Shown piece by piece: positions 17,862-25,847 of a stretch of 64,000 bases of DNA. A program made the position numbers and the translations under genes. Every line of letters starts with the position of its first letter. The first letter of the stretch is position 1. The stretch is from an uncultured Lachnospiraceae bacterium (GTDB lineage Bacteria > Bacillota > Clostridia > Lachnospirales > Lachnospiraceae). The notes beneath the pieces were generated by a model that saw only the letters and a program-made list of their open reading frames with translations, ran no database searches and was not told where the DNA came from. Where the stretch lies: the NCBI GenBank assembly GCA_937920345.1, contig CALGVA010000046.1:1-64000 (forward strand), written 5' to 3'.

Positions 17862-17904
17862 GGCAGGGGCAGACAGAATGAAGTTGCCGCTGCCTTTCCT
17901 TTTT
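17862..17904 (+). terminator. Terminator between the HAD phosphatase and the recombinase
   Basis: GGCAGGGGCA (17862-17871) pairs with TGCCGCTGCC (17885-17894) with one mismatch, followed by TTTCCTTTTT. It isolates the recombinase and glycan locus from the upstream gene. Confidence 0.75.
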
Positions 17905-17989
17905 ATACGCAGGCCCGCGCATGGAAATTTGCTGCTGACACAGTACGCGGGACGCGCGGCGGGCAGTCTTACAGACAGGGAGAAAGGGC

Positions 17990-18847
17990 ATGGGAACAAA
18001 GATGAAGAGGATTATTACAGAGGAGACATTGAACAACTTCAAAAATCATATGCTGGAGGAGGAGCGCAGTGCGAATACGATACACAAGTATCTGCGGGAT
18101 ATCCGTAAACTTATGGATTATGCGCAGGGAACAGAGATAACCAAAAGCCTTGTAATAGAGTTTAAAGAAAAACTATTGTACAAAGATCGGTATGAAATCA
18201 GCAGTATTAATACATTTATCATAGCGATCAACCGCTTTCTGGATTATCTGGGCTGGTATGAGGCAAAAGTGAAAACTTACAGAATTCAGAAAGCGTCATT
18301 TACGCCGGAAGATAAATATCTGACGAAAAAAGAGTATGAGCGGCTGGTCACGGCAGCAAGGCAGTCCGGCAATATCAGGCTGGCAATGATCCTGAATACG
18401 ATCTGCGCGACAGGAATACGTATCAGTGAATTGCAATATTTTACGGTCGATAATATAAAGCACGGAAAAGTGACCATACATAATAAAGGAAAAGTCAGAA
18501 GCATTCTGATTCCGTCAGAATTACAGAAGAAACTTAAGAATTACGTAATACAAAAACAAATTAAGAAAGGTGTTATATTCCGCACCAGCTCCGGAAAACC
18601 AATGGAGCGAAGTAATATATGGAGAGAAATGAAAGCATTATGCAGGCAGGCAAATGTGTGTGAAGATAAAGTTTTTCCGCACAATCTCAGGCATCTGTTT
18701 GCACAATGCTTTTATGCGTTAAAGAAGGATATTGCCAAGCTGGCGGATGTATTGGGACACAGTAATATTGAGACGACCAGAATCTATGTCAGGACGACAT
18801 GTGAGGAATACAGGAGACAATTGGAACTGATGCATCTGGTGTGTTAG
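17990..18847 (+). CDS. Tyrosine recombinase (Xer-like), likely invertase of the adjacent switch
   Basis: 285 residues. Residues ~8-95 are a SAM-like core-binding domain; ~105-280 are the catalytic domain. The catalytic set is complete: Arg144 in ATGIRISEL, Lys168 in the beta-hairpin, His231 and Arg234 in HNLRH, His257 in GHSN, and the nucleophile Tyr266 in RIYVRT. It is shorter than an XerC/D chromosome-dimer recombinase but of the right size for DNA invertases that act on nearby promoter segments. It sits 66 bases before the inverted sites at 18914-18939 and 19149-19174, and upstream of a surface-glycan operon, the typical placement of such enzymes in gut bacteria. Assignment as the enzyme acting on these sites is inference from position. 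Confidence 0.88.
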   Translation: MGTKMKRIITEETLNNFKNHMLEEERSANTIHKYLRDIRKLMDYAQGTEITKSLVIEFKEKLLYKDRYEISSINTFIIAINRFLDYLGWYEAKVKTYRIQKASFTPEDKYLTKKEYERLVTAARQSGNIRLAMILNTICATGIRISELQYFTVDNIKHGKVTIHNKGKVRSILIPSELQKKLKNYVIQKQIKKGVIFRTSSGKPMERSNIWREMKALCRQANVCEDKVFPHNLRHLFAQCFYALKKDIAKLADVLGHSNIETTRIYVRTTCEEYRRQLELMHLVC

Positions 18848-18913
18848 CGGTACTGTAACTGCCAGGATTCATATGAAGAAATCAATAGAAGTTTGTACAA
18901 TTAATACAAAACA

Positions 18914-18939
18914 TACAACATAATGTAAATTATGTTGTA
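18914..18939 (+). repeat. Left inverted recombination-type site
   Basis: Arms TACAACATAA (18914-18923) and TTATGTTGTA (18930-18939) are perfect inverted repeats around the 6-base centre TGTAAA. This is the layout of a tyrosine-recombinase core site: two enzyme-binding arms flanking an asymmetric crossover region. Confidence 0.85.
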
Positions 18940-18972
18940 GCTTACTTATGTTACGTCGTATCTCAGAACTAA

Positions 18973-19001
18973 ACTTTATCACAACCAATATTCAATTTCA
19001 A
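18973..19001 (-). promoter_or_regulatory. Promoter inside the invertible segment, currently facing the recombinase
   Basis: On the minus strand: TTGAAA (19001-18996), a 17-base spacer, TAAAGT (18978-18973) preceded by TGA (extended -10). A second minus-strand TATAAT lies at 19060-19055 without a good -35. After inversion the main promoter would lie at about 19087-19115 and face the glycan genes. Confidence 0.55.
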
Positions 19002-19148
19002 CCCTATTTTAATAATTCTTCCCTTCCAAATTTATGTAGAAAAAGAATAAAGCAATTATATCGCACAATGAAGCAGGCTGTTTTTAGCAGTTGTAAATTA
19101 TTTTTTCTATGCGTATCCATACTACAATCTATTGTTTCAACCAATGTG

Positions 19149-19174
19149 TACAACATAATTTACATTATGTTGCA
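19149..19174 (-). repeat. Right inverted recombination-type site
   Basis: Arms TACAACATAA (19149-19158) and TTATGTTGCA (19165-19174) around TTTACA, the reverse complement of the left centre. Its reverse complement matches the left site at 25 of 26 bases. The opposite polarity of the two asymmetric centres predicts inversion rather than excision. Confidence 0.85.
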
Positions 19175-19194
19175 GTACCTTACAGGGACACAGG

Positions 19195-21342
19195 GTGGTG
19201 AACAGAGTGGATACCGGAGCAAACACTCTTACTCTTTTTGAACATAATCGCAAAGCTTACGAAAATGCCATACGTCTTATGAATAAGACGGGCAAAGCTG
19301 CTGTCATTCATCCGACGGGTACCGGCAAGTCATTTGTCGCGTTTAAACTTGCCATGGACCAGCCGCACAGGAGAATCCTGTGGCTGGCGCCCAGCGAATA
19401 TATTTTCCGGACACAGACGGAAAATCTGTTCCGGGCGATGGGTGTATCCGAAAATACGGAGTCCGCAAAGCGTGTGCTCAGGAATGTGACATTCCTTACT
19501 TACACAAAACTCATGATGAACGAAGACGGGATTGACAGTTTACGTCCGGATTATATTGTGCTTGATGAGTTCCACCGGTGCGGTGCGCCGGAGTGGGGAG
19601 AGAGCGTCCGGAAGCTGATCAGTGCCTATCCTGCGGCGAGACTGCTTGGGTTGTCTGCGACCAGTATCCGTTATCTGGATAACAGGAGAGATATGGCAGA
19701 TGAACTGTTCGACGGCTGTATTGCTTCTGAGATGTCTCTGGGAGAGGCGATTGTGAGGAAGATCCTGCCGGCACCGGATTATGTGATCTCCATGTATGCC
19801 TGTCAGGAGGAATTGAGTCGGCTTGCCGGGAGAGTGGAGAGCGAACGCGATCAGGGATTAAGGAAACGCAATGAGAAGCTGGTTGAGGCACTGCGCAGAA
19901 CCCTTGAAAATGCCGAAGGACTGCCGCAGGTGTTTGTAAAACATATGAAATCAAACAGTGGAAAATATCTTGTGTTTTGTTCGAACAGGGAGCATATGGA
20001 CGAGATGCTGTCCCATGTGGAAGAGTGGTTTCACCTCATAGATCCTGCGCCGCACGTCTATGCGGTTTATTATGACAATCCCGAAACAAGCAATGAATTT
20101 GCGAGTTTTAAGGCGGATATAAGCGGACATCTGAAATTGCTTTTCTGCATCGATATGCTCAATGAGGGCGTGCATGTGGAGGATATCGACGGTGTGATCC
20201 TGTTACGTCCTACCGTATCGCCGATTCTCTATCTACAGCAGATCGGCAGAGGGCTCAGTGCGGGAAGTGCGGGAAACCGCAGACCGGTCATCTTCGATGT
20301 GGTCAATAATTTTGACAGCCTGTATGCCATCGATGCACTGCAGGAGGAATTTGAAGAGGCGCTTGCCCTTGCTGCCTGTACCGGACAGGAGACAAGTAAG
20401 TACTGCGGGCGGTTCCGGATCATAGATGAACTCAGGGACTGCAGGAAGCTTTTTAAAGAACTGAGTTATAACCTGTCCGCGGCATGGGACGTCTATTATC
20501 AGGCGTGCAGAAAATATTATGAAGATCACGGTGATCTGCGGACTGCTTCCTCATATGTGACGGAGGACGGGCTGGGGCTCGGTTCCTGGATACAGACACA
20601 GAGAAGAGTCTACGCGGGAAAAGCCGTCGGAAGACTGAGCGAAGAGCAGATCAGAAGATTAGAGCAGGTCGGCATGGTGTGGGAGGATGCACAGGAACAG
20701 AGTTTTGCAAAAGGGTGCGAGGCACTGGAGCGCTATCTGGATGAGAACGGGGATGCGGATGTGCCGGCGCGTTATGTATCGGCGGATGGATTCCCGCTCG
20801 GTAAATGGATCGGGAATATCAGGGCTGCATATAAGAACGGCAGACTGGATCAGGACAGAACGGAACGCTTAAATCGGCTCGGCATGATATGGGATGTCCG
20901 GGAATACCGCTGGAATGTGAATTATGAGGCGGCAAAGGAGTATTTTAAGGTTCACGGCAATTTGCAGGTTCCAGCCTCCTGGGTGACGGAAAATGACATT
21001 TGTCTGGGCAGATGGGTAGCAAACCAGATCAAAATATACAACGGACTGAAACCCGGAAGCATACCGCTGACGGCGGAACAGACTGCGAAACTCGAGGCAA
21101 TCGGGATCGTCTGGAAGAACAAGTATGAAGATGGATGGGACAGGAAATACAGGATAGCAAAAGCCTACTTTGAGGAACACGGAGATCTTAATATCTCTTC
21201 TTCCTATGTAATAGATGGAATCGATCTGGGCAGATGGGTCAGTACGATCCGGCTTAAGATGAAAAATCCACAGTCATCCAATCTGGTTTTATCCAGGGAA
21301 CGGATCAGGCAGATGGATGAAATCGGGATTGAGTGGATTTAA
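19195..21342 (+). CDS. SF2 helicase with four helicase-associated repeats, first gene of the glycan operon
   Basis: 715 residues. Motif I TGTGKS (41-46), motif II LDEFH (123-127, a DEFH variant of DEAD/DEAH), motif III GLSATS, and motif VI LQQIGRGL show a complete SF2 helicase core through ~430. Residues ~436-715 hold four copies of a ~70-residue helicase-associated domain (Trp-...-YY.-HG-L--...Y...-G--LG-W-...R--Y-G---...L----I..LE-IG--W). Start is GTG at 19195 or 19198 after CAGGG; there is no nearby ATG. The open frame begins 20 bases after the right switch site. I recall this protein type near clostridial exopolysaccharide loci; how it serves there (DNA switching, transcription or regulation) is unknown. 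Confidence 0.82.
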   Translation: MVNRVDTGANTLTLFEHNRKAYENAIRLMNKTGKAAVIHPTGTGKSFVAFKLAMDQPHRRILWLAPSEYIFRTQTENLFRAMGVSENTESAKRVLRNVTFLTYTKLMMNEDGIDSLRPDYIVLDEFHRCGAPEWGESVRKLISAYPAARLLGLSATSIRYLDNRRDMADELFDGCIASEMSLGEAIVRKILPAPDYVISMYACQEELSRLAGRVESERDQGLRKRNEKLVEALRRTLENAEGLPQVFVKHMKSNSGKYLVFCSNREHMDEMLSHVEEWFHLIDPAPHVYAVYYDNPETSNEFASFKADISGHLKLLFCIDMLNEGVHVEDIDGVILLRPTVSPILYLQQIGRGLSAGSAGNRRPVIFDVVNNFDSLYAIDALQEEFEEALALAACTGQETSKYCGRFRIIDELRDCRKLFKELSYNLSAAWDVYYQACRKYYEDHGDLRTASSYVTEDGLGLGSWIQTQRRVYAGKAVGRLSEEQIRRLEQVGMVWEDAQEQSFAKGCEALERYLDENGDADVPARYVSADGFPLGKWIGNIRAAYKNGRLDQDRTERLNRLGMIWDVREYRWNVNYEAAKEYFKVHGNLQVPASWVTENDICLGRWVANQIKIYNGLKPGSIPLTAEQTAKLEAIGIVWKNKYEDGWDRKYRIAKAYFEEHGDLNISSSYVIDGIDLGRWVSTIRLKMKNPQSSNLVLSRERIRQMDEIGIEWI

Positions 21343-21343
21343 A

Positions 21344-21352
21344 GGGGGGGGG
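21344..21352 (+). promoter_or_regulatory. Nine-G tract forming the ribosome site of the sugar transferase
   Basis: A run of nine G residues starts two bases after the helicase stop codon and ends nine bases before the sugar transferase ATG. It is the only purine block able to act as Shine-Dalgarno sequence. Length change by slippage would alter spacing and strength of translation start. Confidence 0.7.
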
Positions 21353-21361
21353 TAAAACGGA

Positions 21362-22759
21362 ATGAAAGAACGTCATCAGAACAACAGAAACAGGAAAAAT
21401 CATTTTTCCAGAGTATCTTCACAGGCCATTACACTACTGCAGCTTGCGCTGTTTGGATATATCTGGATATCTTACTATAATCTGTACGCCTTCCGCACAC
21501 ACCGGATGTTGGGCGGCATGGTCTCACTGCTTGTCTTTTACATAATCTACAACAGGCTGGTAAGGATCTACAGAGCGGATAAGGTGGCACAATATTCTAT
21601 CGGCGAGACGGTATTTTCACAATTACTTGCCTTCGGGATTACGGATCTGATCTGTTATGTAGAGTGCTGCTTTATTGCCCGCCGGTATGTTTCTATCCTG
21701 CCCGGGCTTCTTACCGTCGCTGTACAGTTTATTGCGGCCTGCCTGTGGGCGGTTATTGCCAAGAGATTCTATATGGCACATATAACAAGGCAGGAGACGG
21801 TCGTGATTTACGGCGATGAGAGCGTCAAGGGATTCCTGACGAAGATCAGGGAGAAAGAGTGGACGATCTTCAACATACATATGAAAGTGGCAGTGGCAGA
21901 CGGGATGGAAAAGATCAAGGAAGCCATAGACGCTTCCGAGACGGTAATCTTCTATCAGCTGGACTACAGTCTCAGGGAGGAACTGATGTACTACTGCATC
22001 AACCAGCAGAAGATCTTCTATGTGACGCCTACCATTACGGATATTATTGCCAGCGGCTTCGAGAACAGACATTTCATTGACAGTCCGTTAATGAAATATA
22101 ACGGCTATAAGGACGCTCTCGGCATGGCATTTATCAAACGCTGTATAGACATAGTGGTTTCTCTGTTCGGACTGATCGTTACTCTGCCGATCACGCTGAT
22201 CACCATGCTGGCGATCAAGCTGGAGGATGGCGGTTCGGTCTTCTTCAGGCAGGAACGTTATACGAAAGACTGGAAGAAATTTAATATCCTTAAGTTCCGG
22301 AGTATGGTCATGAATGCGGAAGAAAAGGGGGCGCTTCTGTGTGGCGCAAACGACAGCAGGATCACAAAAGTCGGGGCTGTTATCAGACGGTTTCGCATCG
22401 ACGAGATTCCACAGCTGGTCAATGTGTTAAAAGGTGACATGTCCCTGGTAGGACCCAGGCCTGAGCGCGTAGAGAATGTGGAGAAATATACGGAGGAACT
22501 GCCGCAGTTCGCTTACAGGCTGCAGGTCAAGAGCGGGCTCACGGGTTATGCGCAGCTGTATGGAAAATATAACACATCCGCATACGATAAGCTGCGGCTG
22601 GATCTGATTTACATAGAAAACAGGAGCCTGGTTCTGGATTTCAAGCTGATTATGCTGACGCTCAAGATCCTGTTTATTCCGGAGAGCACGGAAGGGTTCA
22701 GCGAGGAAGCAGTGAATCTGATGCAGGTGGAACTGAATAACAGGAATATGATGGTGTGA
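21362..22759 (+). CDS. Initiating sugar-phosphate transferase (polyprenyl glycosylphosphotransferase, WbaP/CpsE type)
   Basis: 465 residues. The N-terminal part has four to five membrane spans (within ~18-145), then a soluble nucleotide-binding-like domain, then the conserved bacterial sugar transferase domain (~255-455). Diagnostic stretches are KRCIDIVVSLFGL (the re-entrant helix), FFRQERYTKDWKKF, LKFRSM, the catalytic DEIPQLVNVLKGDMSLVGPRPE and SGLTGYAQ. The enzyme moves a hexose-1-phosphate from UDP-sugar to undecaprenyl phosphate on the inner face of the membrane, the first step of repeat-unit assembly. Translation probably depends on the G-tract ribosome site. It is the committed step of the operon. 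Confidence 0.93.
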   Translation: MKERHQNNRNRKNHFSRVSSQAITLLQLALFGYIWISYYNLYAFRTHRMLGGMVSLLVFYIIYNRLVRIYRADKVAQYSIGETVFSQLLAFGITDLICYVECCFIARRYVSILPGLLTVAVQFIAACLWAVIAKRFYMAHITRQETVVIYGDESVKGFLTKIREKEWTIFNIHMKVAVADGMEKIKEAIDASETVIFYQLDYSLREELMYYCINQQKIFYVTPTITDIIASGFENRHFIDSPLMKYNGYKDALGMAFIKRCIDIVVSLFGLIVTLPITLITMLAIKLEDGGSVFFRQERYTKDWKKFNILKFRSMVMNAEEKGALLCGANDSRITKVGAVIRRFRIDEIPQLVNVLKGDMSLVGPRPERVENVEKYTEELPQFAYRLQVKSGLTGYAQLYGKYNTSAYDKLRLDLIYIENRSLVLDFKLIMLTLKILFIPESTEGFSEEAVNLMQVELNNRNMMV

Positions 22760-22796
22760 TGGGAATGGATATTTTGTCAGGTAGGGTATTTCCGAT

Positions 22797-23510
22797 ATGA
22801 AATTCTGTAATATAAATATTAATTTAAAAAATAAAGAGGAATTATTACAAAACTTAAACGGAAAAATAAAATGTATTATTACGTTAAATGCACAAATTAT
22901 TGTGCTTGCAAATGAAAATCCAAGGCTCCTGAATTTTATTAATAGAAATTATGTAACGCTGGATGGAGAAATCCCGTTAAAGGTTGCAAAGATATTAGAT
23001 CCTGATTTCAGAGATGTTGTTAAACTTTCTGGTAGTGATATAGTCTATGATTTTTGTGATTATGCAAAAGAAAACGATTTGAAGATATTCTTTTTAGGAG
23101 GCAGGGAAAAATCGGTTCAAAATGCTGTAGAAAATGTGGAGAAGAAATATTCTATTCAAGTGGCAGGATTTTCTCCTGAATTTGAGAACTATCCTTTTAC
23201 GGACAGATTTACAGAAGAATGTCAAAGTAGAATAAAGGAATTTAAACCGGATATTTTGTTCGTGGGATTCGGAGCCGGTAAACAAGAGTATTTTATTGAG
23301 GATAATCTGGACTTTCTGGAAGCGTGTAAGGTGCGATATGTTATCGGCAGTGGCGGAACGGTTGATTTTGTATCAGGAAGTATTAAAAGAGCACCTAAAT
23401 GGATCAGTAAGATTGGATTGGAAGGTTTTTACCGGTTTTTTCAAGAAGTGAGTATAGCAAGAGCACAAAGGATATTGATTTCCTTCAAATTTTTTAAGTA
23501 CATTCGTTAA
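22797..23510 (+). CDS. WecG/TagA/CpsF-family glycosyltransferase (GT26)
   Basis: 237 residues, the usual length. Family marks are the early LNAQIIVLA, LDGEIPLKVAK with GSD following, FFLGG, the GFGAGKQE block and the C-terminal RAPKWISKIGLEG..R. These enzymes add the second sugar (ManNAc(A) in TagA/WecG) onto the lipid-linked first sugar. Base composition falls sharply here: the gene is AT-rich with many A-ending codons, unlike the sugar transferase before it, which marks the left edge of the exchangeable part of the locus. 37 bases separate it from the preceding gene. Confidence 0.88.
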   Translation: MKFCNININLKNKEELLQNLNGKIKCIITLNAQIIVLANENPRLLNFINRNYVTLDGEIPLKVAKILDPDFRDVVKLSGSDIVYDFCDYAKENDLKIFFLGGREKSVQNAVENVEKKYSIQVAGFSPEFENYPFTDRFTEECQSRIKEFKPDILFVGFGAGKQEYFIEDNLDFLEACKVRYVIGSGGTVDFVSGSIKRAPKWISKIGLEGFYRFFQEVSIARAQRILISFKFFKYIR

Positions 23511-23532
23511 GTTGTGTAAAGGGAGACGTGAA

Positions 23533-24585
23533 ATGAAGAAAATAGCTATTTTTCAGGCTGATCTAAAAGTTGGCGGAATACAACGCTCCCTGATTAATCT
23601 TCTGGAGAGCCCGATTTTGGAGAATTATGATGTGGATGTATATTTATTTTCGAGGAATGTCTTTTATGATATCAGCAGTTTAAGAAAAAATATCCATTTA
23701 TATTATCTTGACCCGTTTCCATATTGGTTTCGTTTTATTCCGTTTTGGATTATCAGACACATGAGATTTTATCCGGATATAGAAGAGAAATATGAGTATG
23801 TATTCGATTTTGACAGTTATCGTCAGGAATGTGCATATTGTACCACCAGAATGAAAAAAGCAAAAAAGGTTATGTGGATTCATAATGATATAGAGCAGAA
23901 ATTGCATTTTGAACGTAAATATCGTATTCTTTATTTCTTTTTTAAAGGAAAATATAAATTATATGATGAATTTGCAGCAGTATCAGAAGGAATTGTAGAA
24001 CCTTTCAGAAGGTGCAGCGGATGTAAAAAATCTAAGATAACAGTTATCCCGAACATAATAAACGTCAGACAGATTTTGGATAAATGCCATGAGCAAACAG
24101 ATGTGTGTGTAGATGCCTCAAAATGTAATATTGTCTGTATGGGGAAAATATGTGTCCAAAAAGGCTACGATTTTTTATTAAAAGATATATATGAAGCCCA
24201 TTTTAAAAGAGCGGATTTGCGCTGTTATATTATTGGGGATGGACCTGATTACAACTATTACAGAAAGTGGGTGGCTGAACATGGATTATCTGATATTGTG
24301 TTTTTTTTAGGTAACCGGAAGAACCCATTTGCAATTATGAATCAAATGGATGCGTTTTGCCTTGAATCCAGATATGAAGGACAGGGTATGGTGTTATGGG
24401 AAGCTAAATGCCTTGGGTTAGAATTGATTTTTCCGAAAAGTCTGGAGCGGTATAATATCCATTTGAGCGGAGTAGATAATGTACCTGAGGCATTAGTAAA
24501 TTTACATAAAAAACAAAAAAGATACGATTATTTACAGCGATATCATGAATATATCGGAATGCAATATAGAAAATTGTTAGAGTGA
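23533..24585 (+). CDS. GT4-type glycosyltransferase
   Basis: About 350 residues. The N-terminus MKKIAIFQADLKVGGIQRSLINLL is the GT-B opening with the GGIQRS nucleotide-loop variant of GGxxR. The C-terminal half reads IVCMGKICVQKGYDFLL, then YIIGDGPDYNYY, then SRYEGQGMVLWEA, where the E-x7-E pattern of retaining GT4 enzymes is recognisable (SRYEGQGMVLWE). It transfers a sugar to the growing lipid-linked repeat unit. The ATG at 23533 is preferred over the in-frame codon at 23512 because AAAGGGAG lies 8 bases before it. AT-rich. Donor and linkage are not predictable. Confidence 0.87.
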   Translation: MKKIAIFQADLKVGGIQRSLINLLESPILENYDVDVYLFSRNVFYDISSLRKNIHLYYLDPFPYWFRFIPFWIIRHMRFYPDIEEKYEYVFDFDSYRQECAYCTTRMKKAKKVMWIHNDIEQKLHFERKYRILYFFFKGKYKLYDEFAAVSEGIVEPFRRCSGCKKSKITVIPNIINVRQILDKCHEQTDVCVDASKCNIVCMGKICVQKGYDFLLKDIYEAHFKRADLRCYIIGDGPDYNYYRKWVAEHGLSDIVFFLGNRKNPFAIMNQMDAFCLESRYEGQGMVLWEAKCLGLELIFPKSLERYNIHLSGVDNVPEALVNLHKKQKRYDYLQRYHEYIGMQYRKLLE

Positions 24586-24649
24586 TGAATAAGGAAGCAG
24601 GTTTATAAAACGGAGACTGGATGACTGGTAACTGAAATGGTGAGTAGAA

Positions 24650-25843
24650 ATGAAAATAAGGTATAGCACAATTTTAATGTGGCTGCTCGTTTTAAGTCCG
24701 GTAGCAGATAACATTAACGGTTATCTGCTGCTGACCGGGAAAAACTCGAATATCAGCATAATATTTAAAACGATTATATTTCTATTATGTCTGGCTATAG
24801 CAATTAAAATTACAACGATTCAAAAAATAATTCAAATTATTTGTATGCTGTTTTTCTTAGTAGTACAACTTGTTGTGTTTGAATTAAACAGTCCCGGCGG
24901 GGCAGGTTATAATATTTCTACACTTATAAAATTATTAACACCAATGGTTATTGTAATGGCTGTTAGAGTACTGTCAGTTTATGACAAGAATATTATAACG
25001 TCTATAAATAAAATTACAGATTTTTATTGCTGGTTTTTCCCGATCTCTTTGACTGTTCCTAAACTTTTTAATATTGGGTATTCTACATATGCAGGTGGAG
25101 TGGGCAGTAAAGGTTTTTATTTTTCCGGAAATGAAATCAGTATTGTAATGATCATTATTTTAGCATTGGAAATTGAAAAATATAAGAACAGCAGGAGCAG
25201 GACGGACTTATTTAATATTTTATTAGGTATGATAAGCGTTCTTTATCTCGGTACAAAATCCGTTTATATTTCGTTGGCGATTTTCATAGTCGTTGCTTTA
25301 TATTCAGAACAAAATATAAATAAGAAGTTATTAAATTTTATTCTGATTACACCCGCTATACTTTTAGGCTTATGGTATGTAATTAATAATGTAACGTTAG
25401 TTACACAGAATATAAATACATTGATATGGAAGTATAATGTAAAATCTACCGGCATTATAAATTTTCTTTTATCGGGACGTGAATTGCAGATCATCCATGC
25501 GCGGGAATCTGTATATAGTGAAAATGTTATTCGTAAATTATTTTGGGGAATAGGGCCGAATATGGCAGAGAATGAATTACGTGTGTTGATTGAAATGGAT
25601 TTGCTTGATTTATTTATAAGGTTTGGTTTGATCGTTTCAATTATCATAGCGCGTTTTTACATAAAGTACATTAAAAAGATAATGCGGACCAAACAGATTC
25701 TATATATTATAGGAATTTGTCTGGTGTACGGGGCCTCTTTTTTCTCAGGTCATATGATGTTTTCACCCATGGTAAGCATTGTACTGGTAGTTTTATTGTT
25801 AAAGATTGAATTTACACCGGAAATAATGGAGAAGATATCCTAA
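24650..25843 (+). CDS. Polysaccharide polymerase-like membrane protein (Wzy type)
   Basis: 397 residues with about ten to twelve hydrophobic spans and a large loop in the second half containing SGRELQIIHARESV, which resembles the GRxxxW/G region of O-antigen ligase/polymerase proteins. Sequence is otherwise not conserved, as is normal for Wzy. Its place between glycosyltransferases and with a flippase at 29546 supports polymerase function. The protein would join lipid-linked repeat units at the outer face of the membrane. Strongly AT-rich. Assignment rests on topology and context. Confidence 0.72.
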   Translation: MKIRYSTILMWLLVLSPVADNINGYLLLTGKNSNISIIFKTIIFLLCLAIAIKITTIQKIIQIICMLFFLVVQLVVFELNSPGGAGYNISTLIKLLTPMVIVMAVRVLSVYDKNIITSINKITDFYCWFFPISLTVPKLFNIGYSTYAGGVGSKGFYFSGNEISIVMIIILALEIEKYKNSRSRTDLFNILLGMISVLYLGTKSVYISLAIFIVVALYSEQNINKKLLNFILITPAILLGLWYVINNVTLVTQNINTLIWKYNVKSTGIINFLLSGRELQIIHARESVYSENVIRKLFWGIGPNMAENELRVLIEMDLLDLFIRFGLIVSIIIARFYIKYIKKIMRTKQILYIIGICLVYGASFFSGHMMFSPMVSIVLVVLLLKIEFTPEIMEKIS

Positions 25844-25847
25844 TCTG

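Larger units (their letters stand above)
18914..19174. other. Predicted invertible DNA segment (phase switch) in front of the glycan operon
   Basis: A 261-base segment bounded by 26-base inverted sites and containing no plausible gene. Its interior (18940-19148) is AT-rich with promoter-like signals. The best of these, on the minus strand, points away from the glycan genes in this assembly. Inversion between the two sites would turn it towards the helicase gene at 19195, with a predicted start about 70 bases before that gene. Recombinase gene directly upstream, operon directly downstream. A weak rightward candidate (TTGTTT at 19132, CATAAT at 19154) exists in the present orientation, so the OFF state is not certain. 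Confidence 0.75.

Noticed and set aside
18900..19180. Inverted sites as a simple transcription terminator pair
   Set aside because: Each site alone is palindromic but AT-rich without T run, and the near-identity of two distant copies with opposite asymmetric centres fits recombination sites much better.
18948..19241. 97-codon open frame across the invertible segment
   Set aside because: No ribosome site, low-complexity composition, crosses the right inversion site and runs into the helicase gene in another frame.
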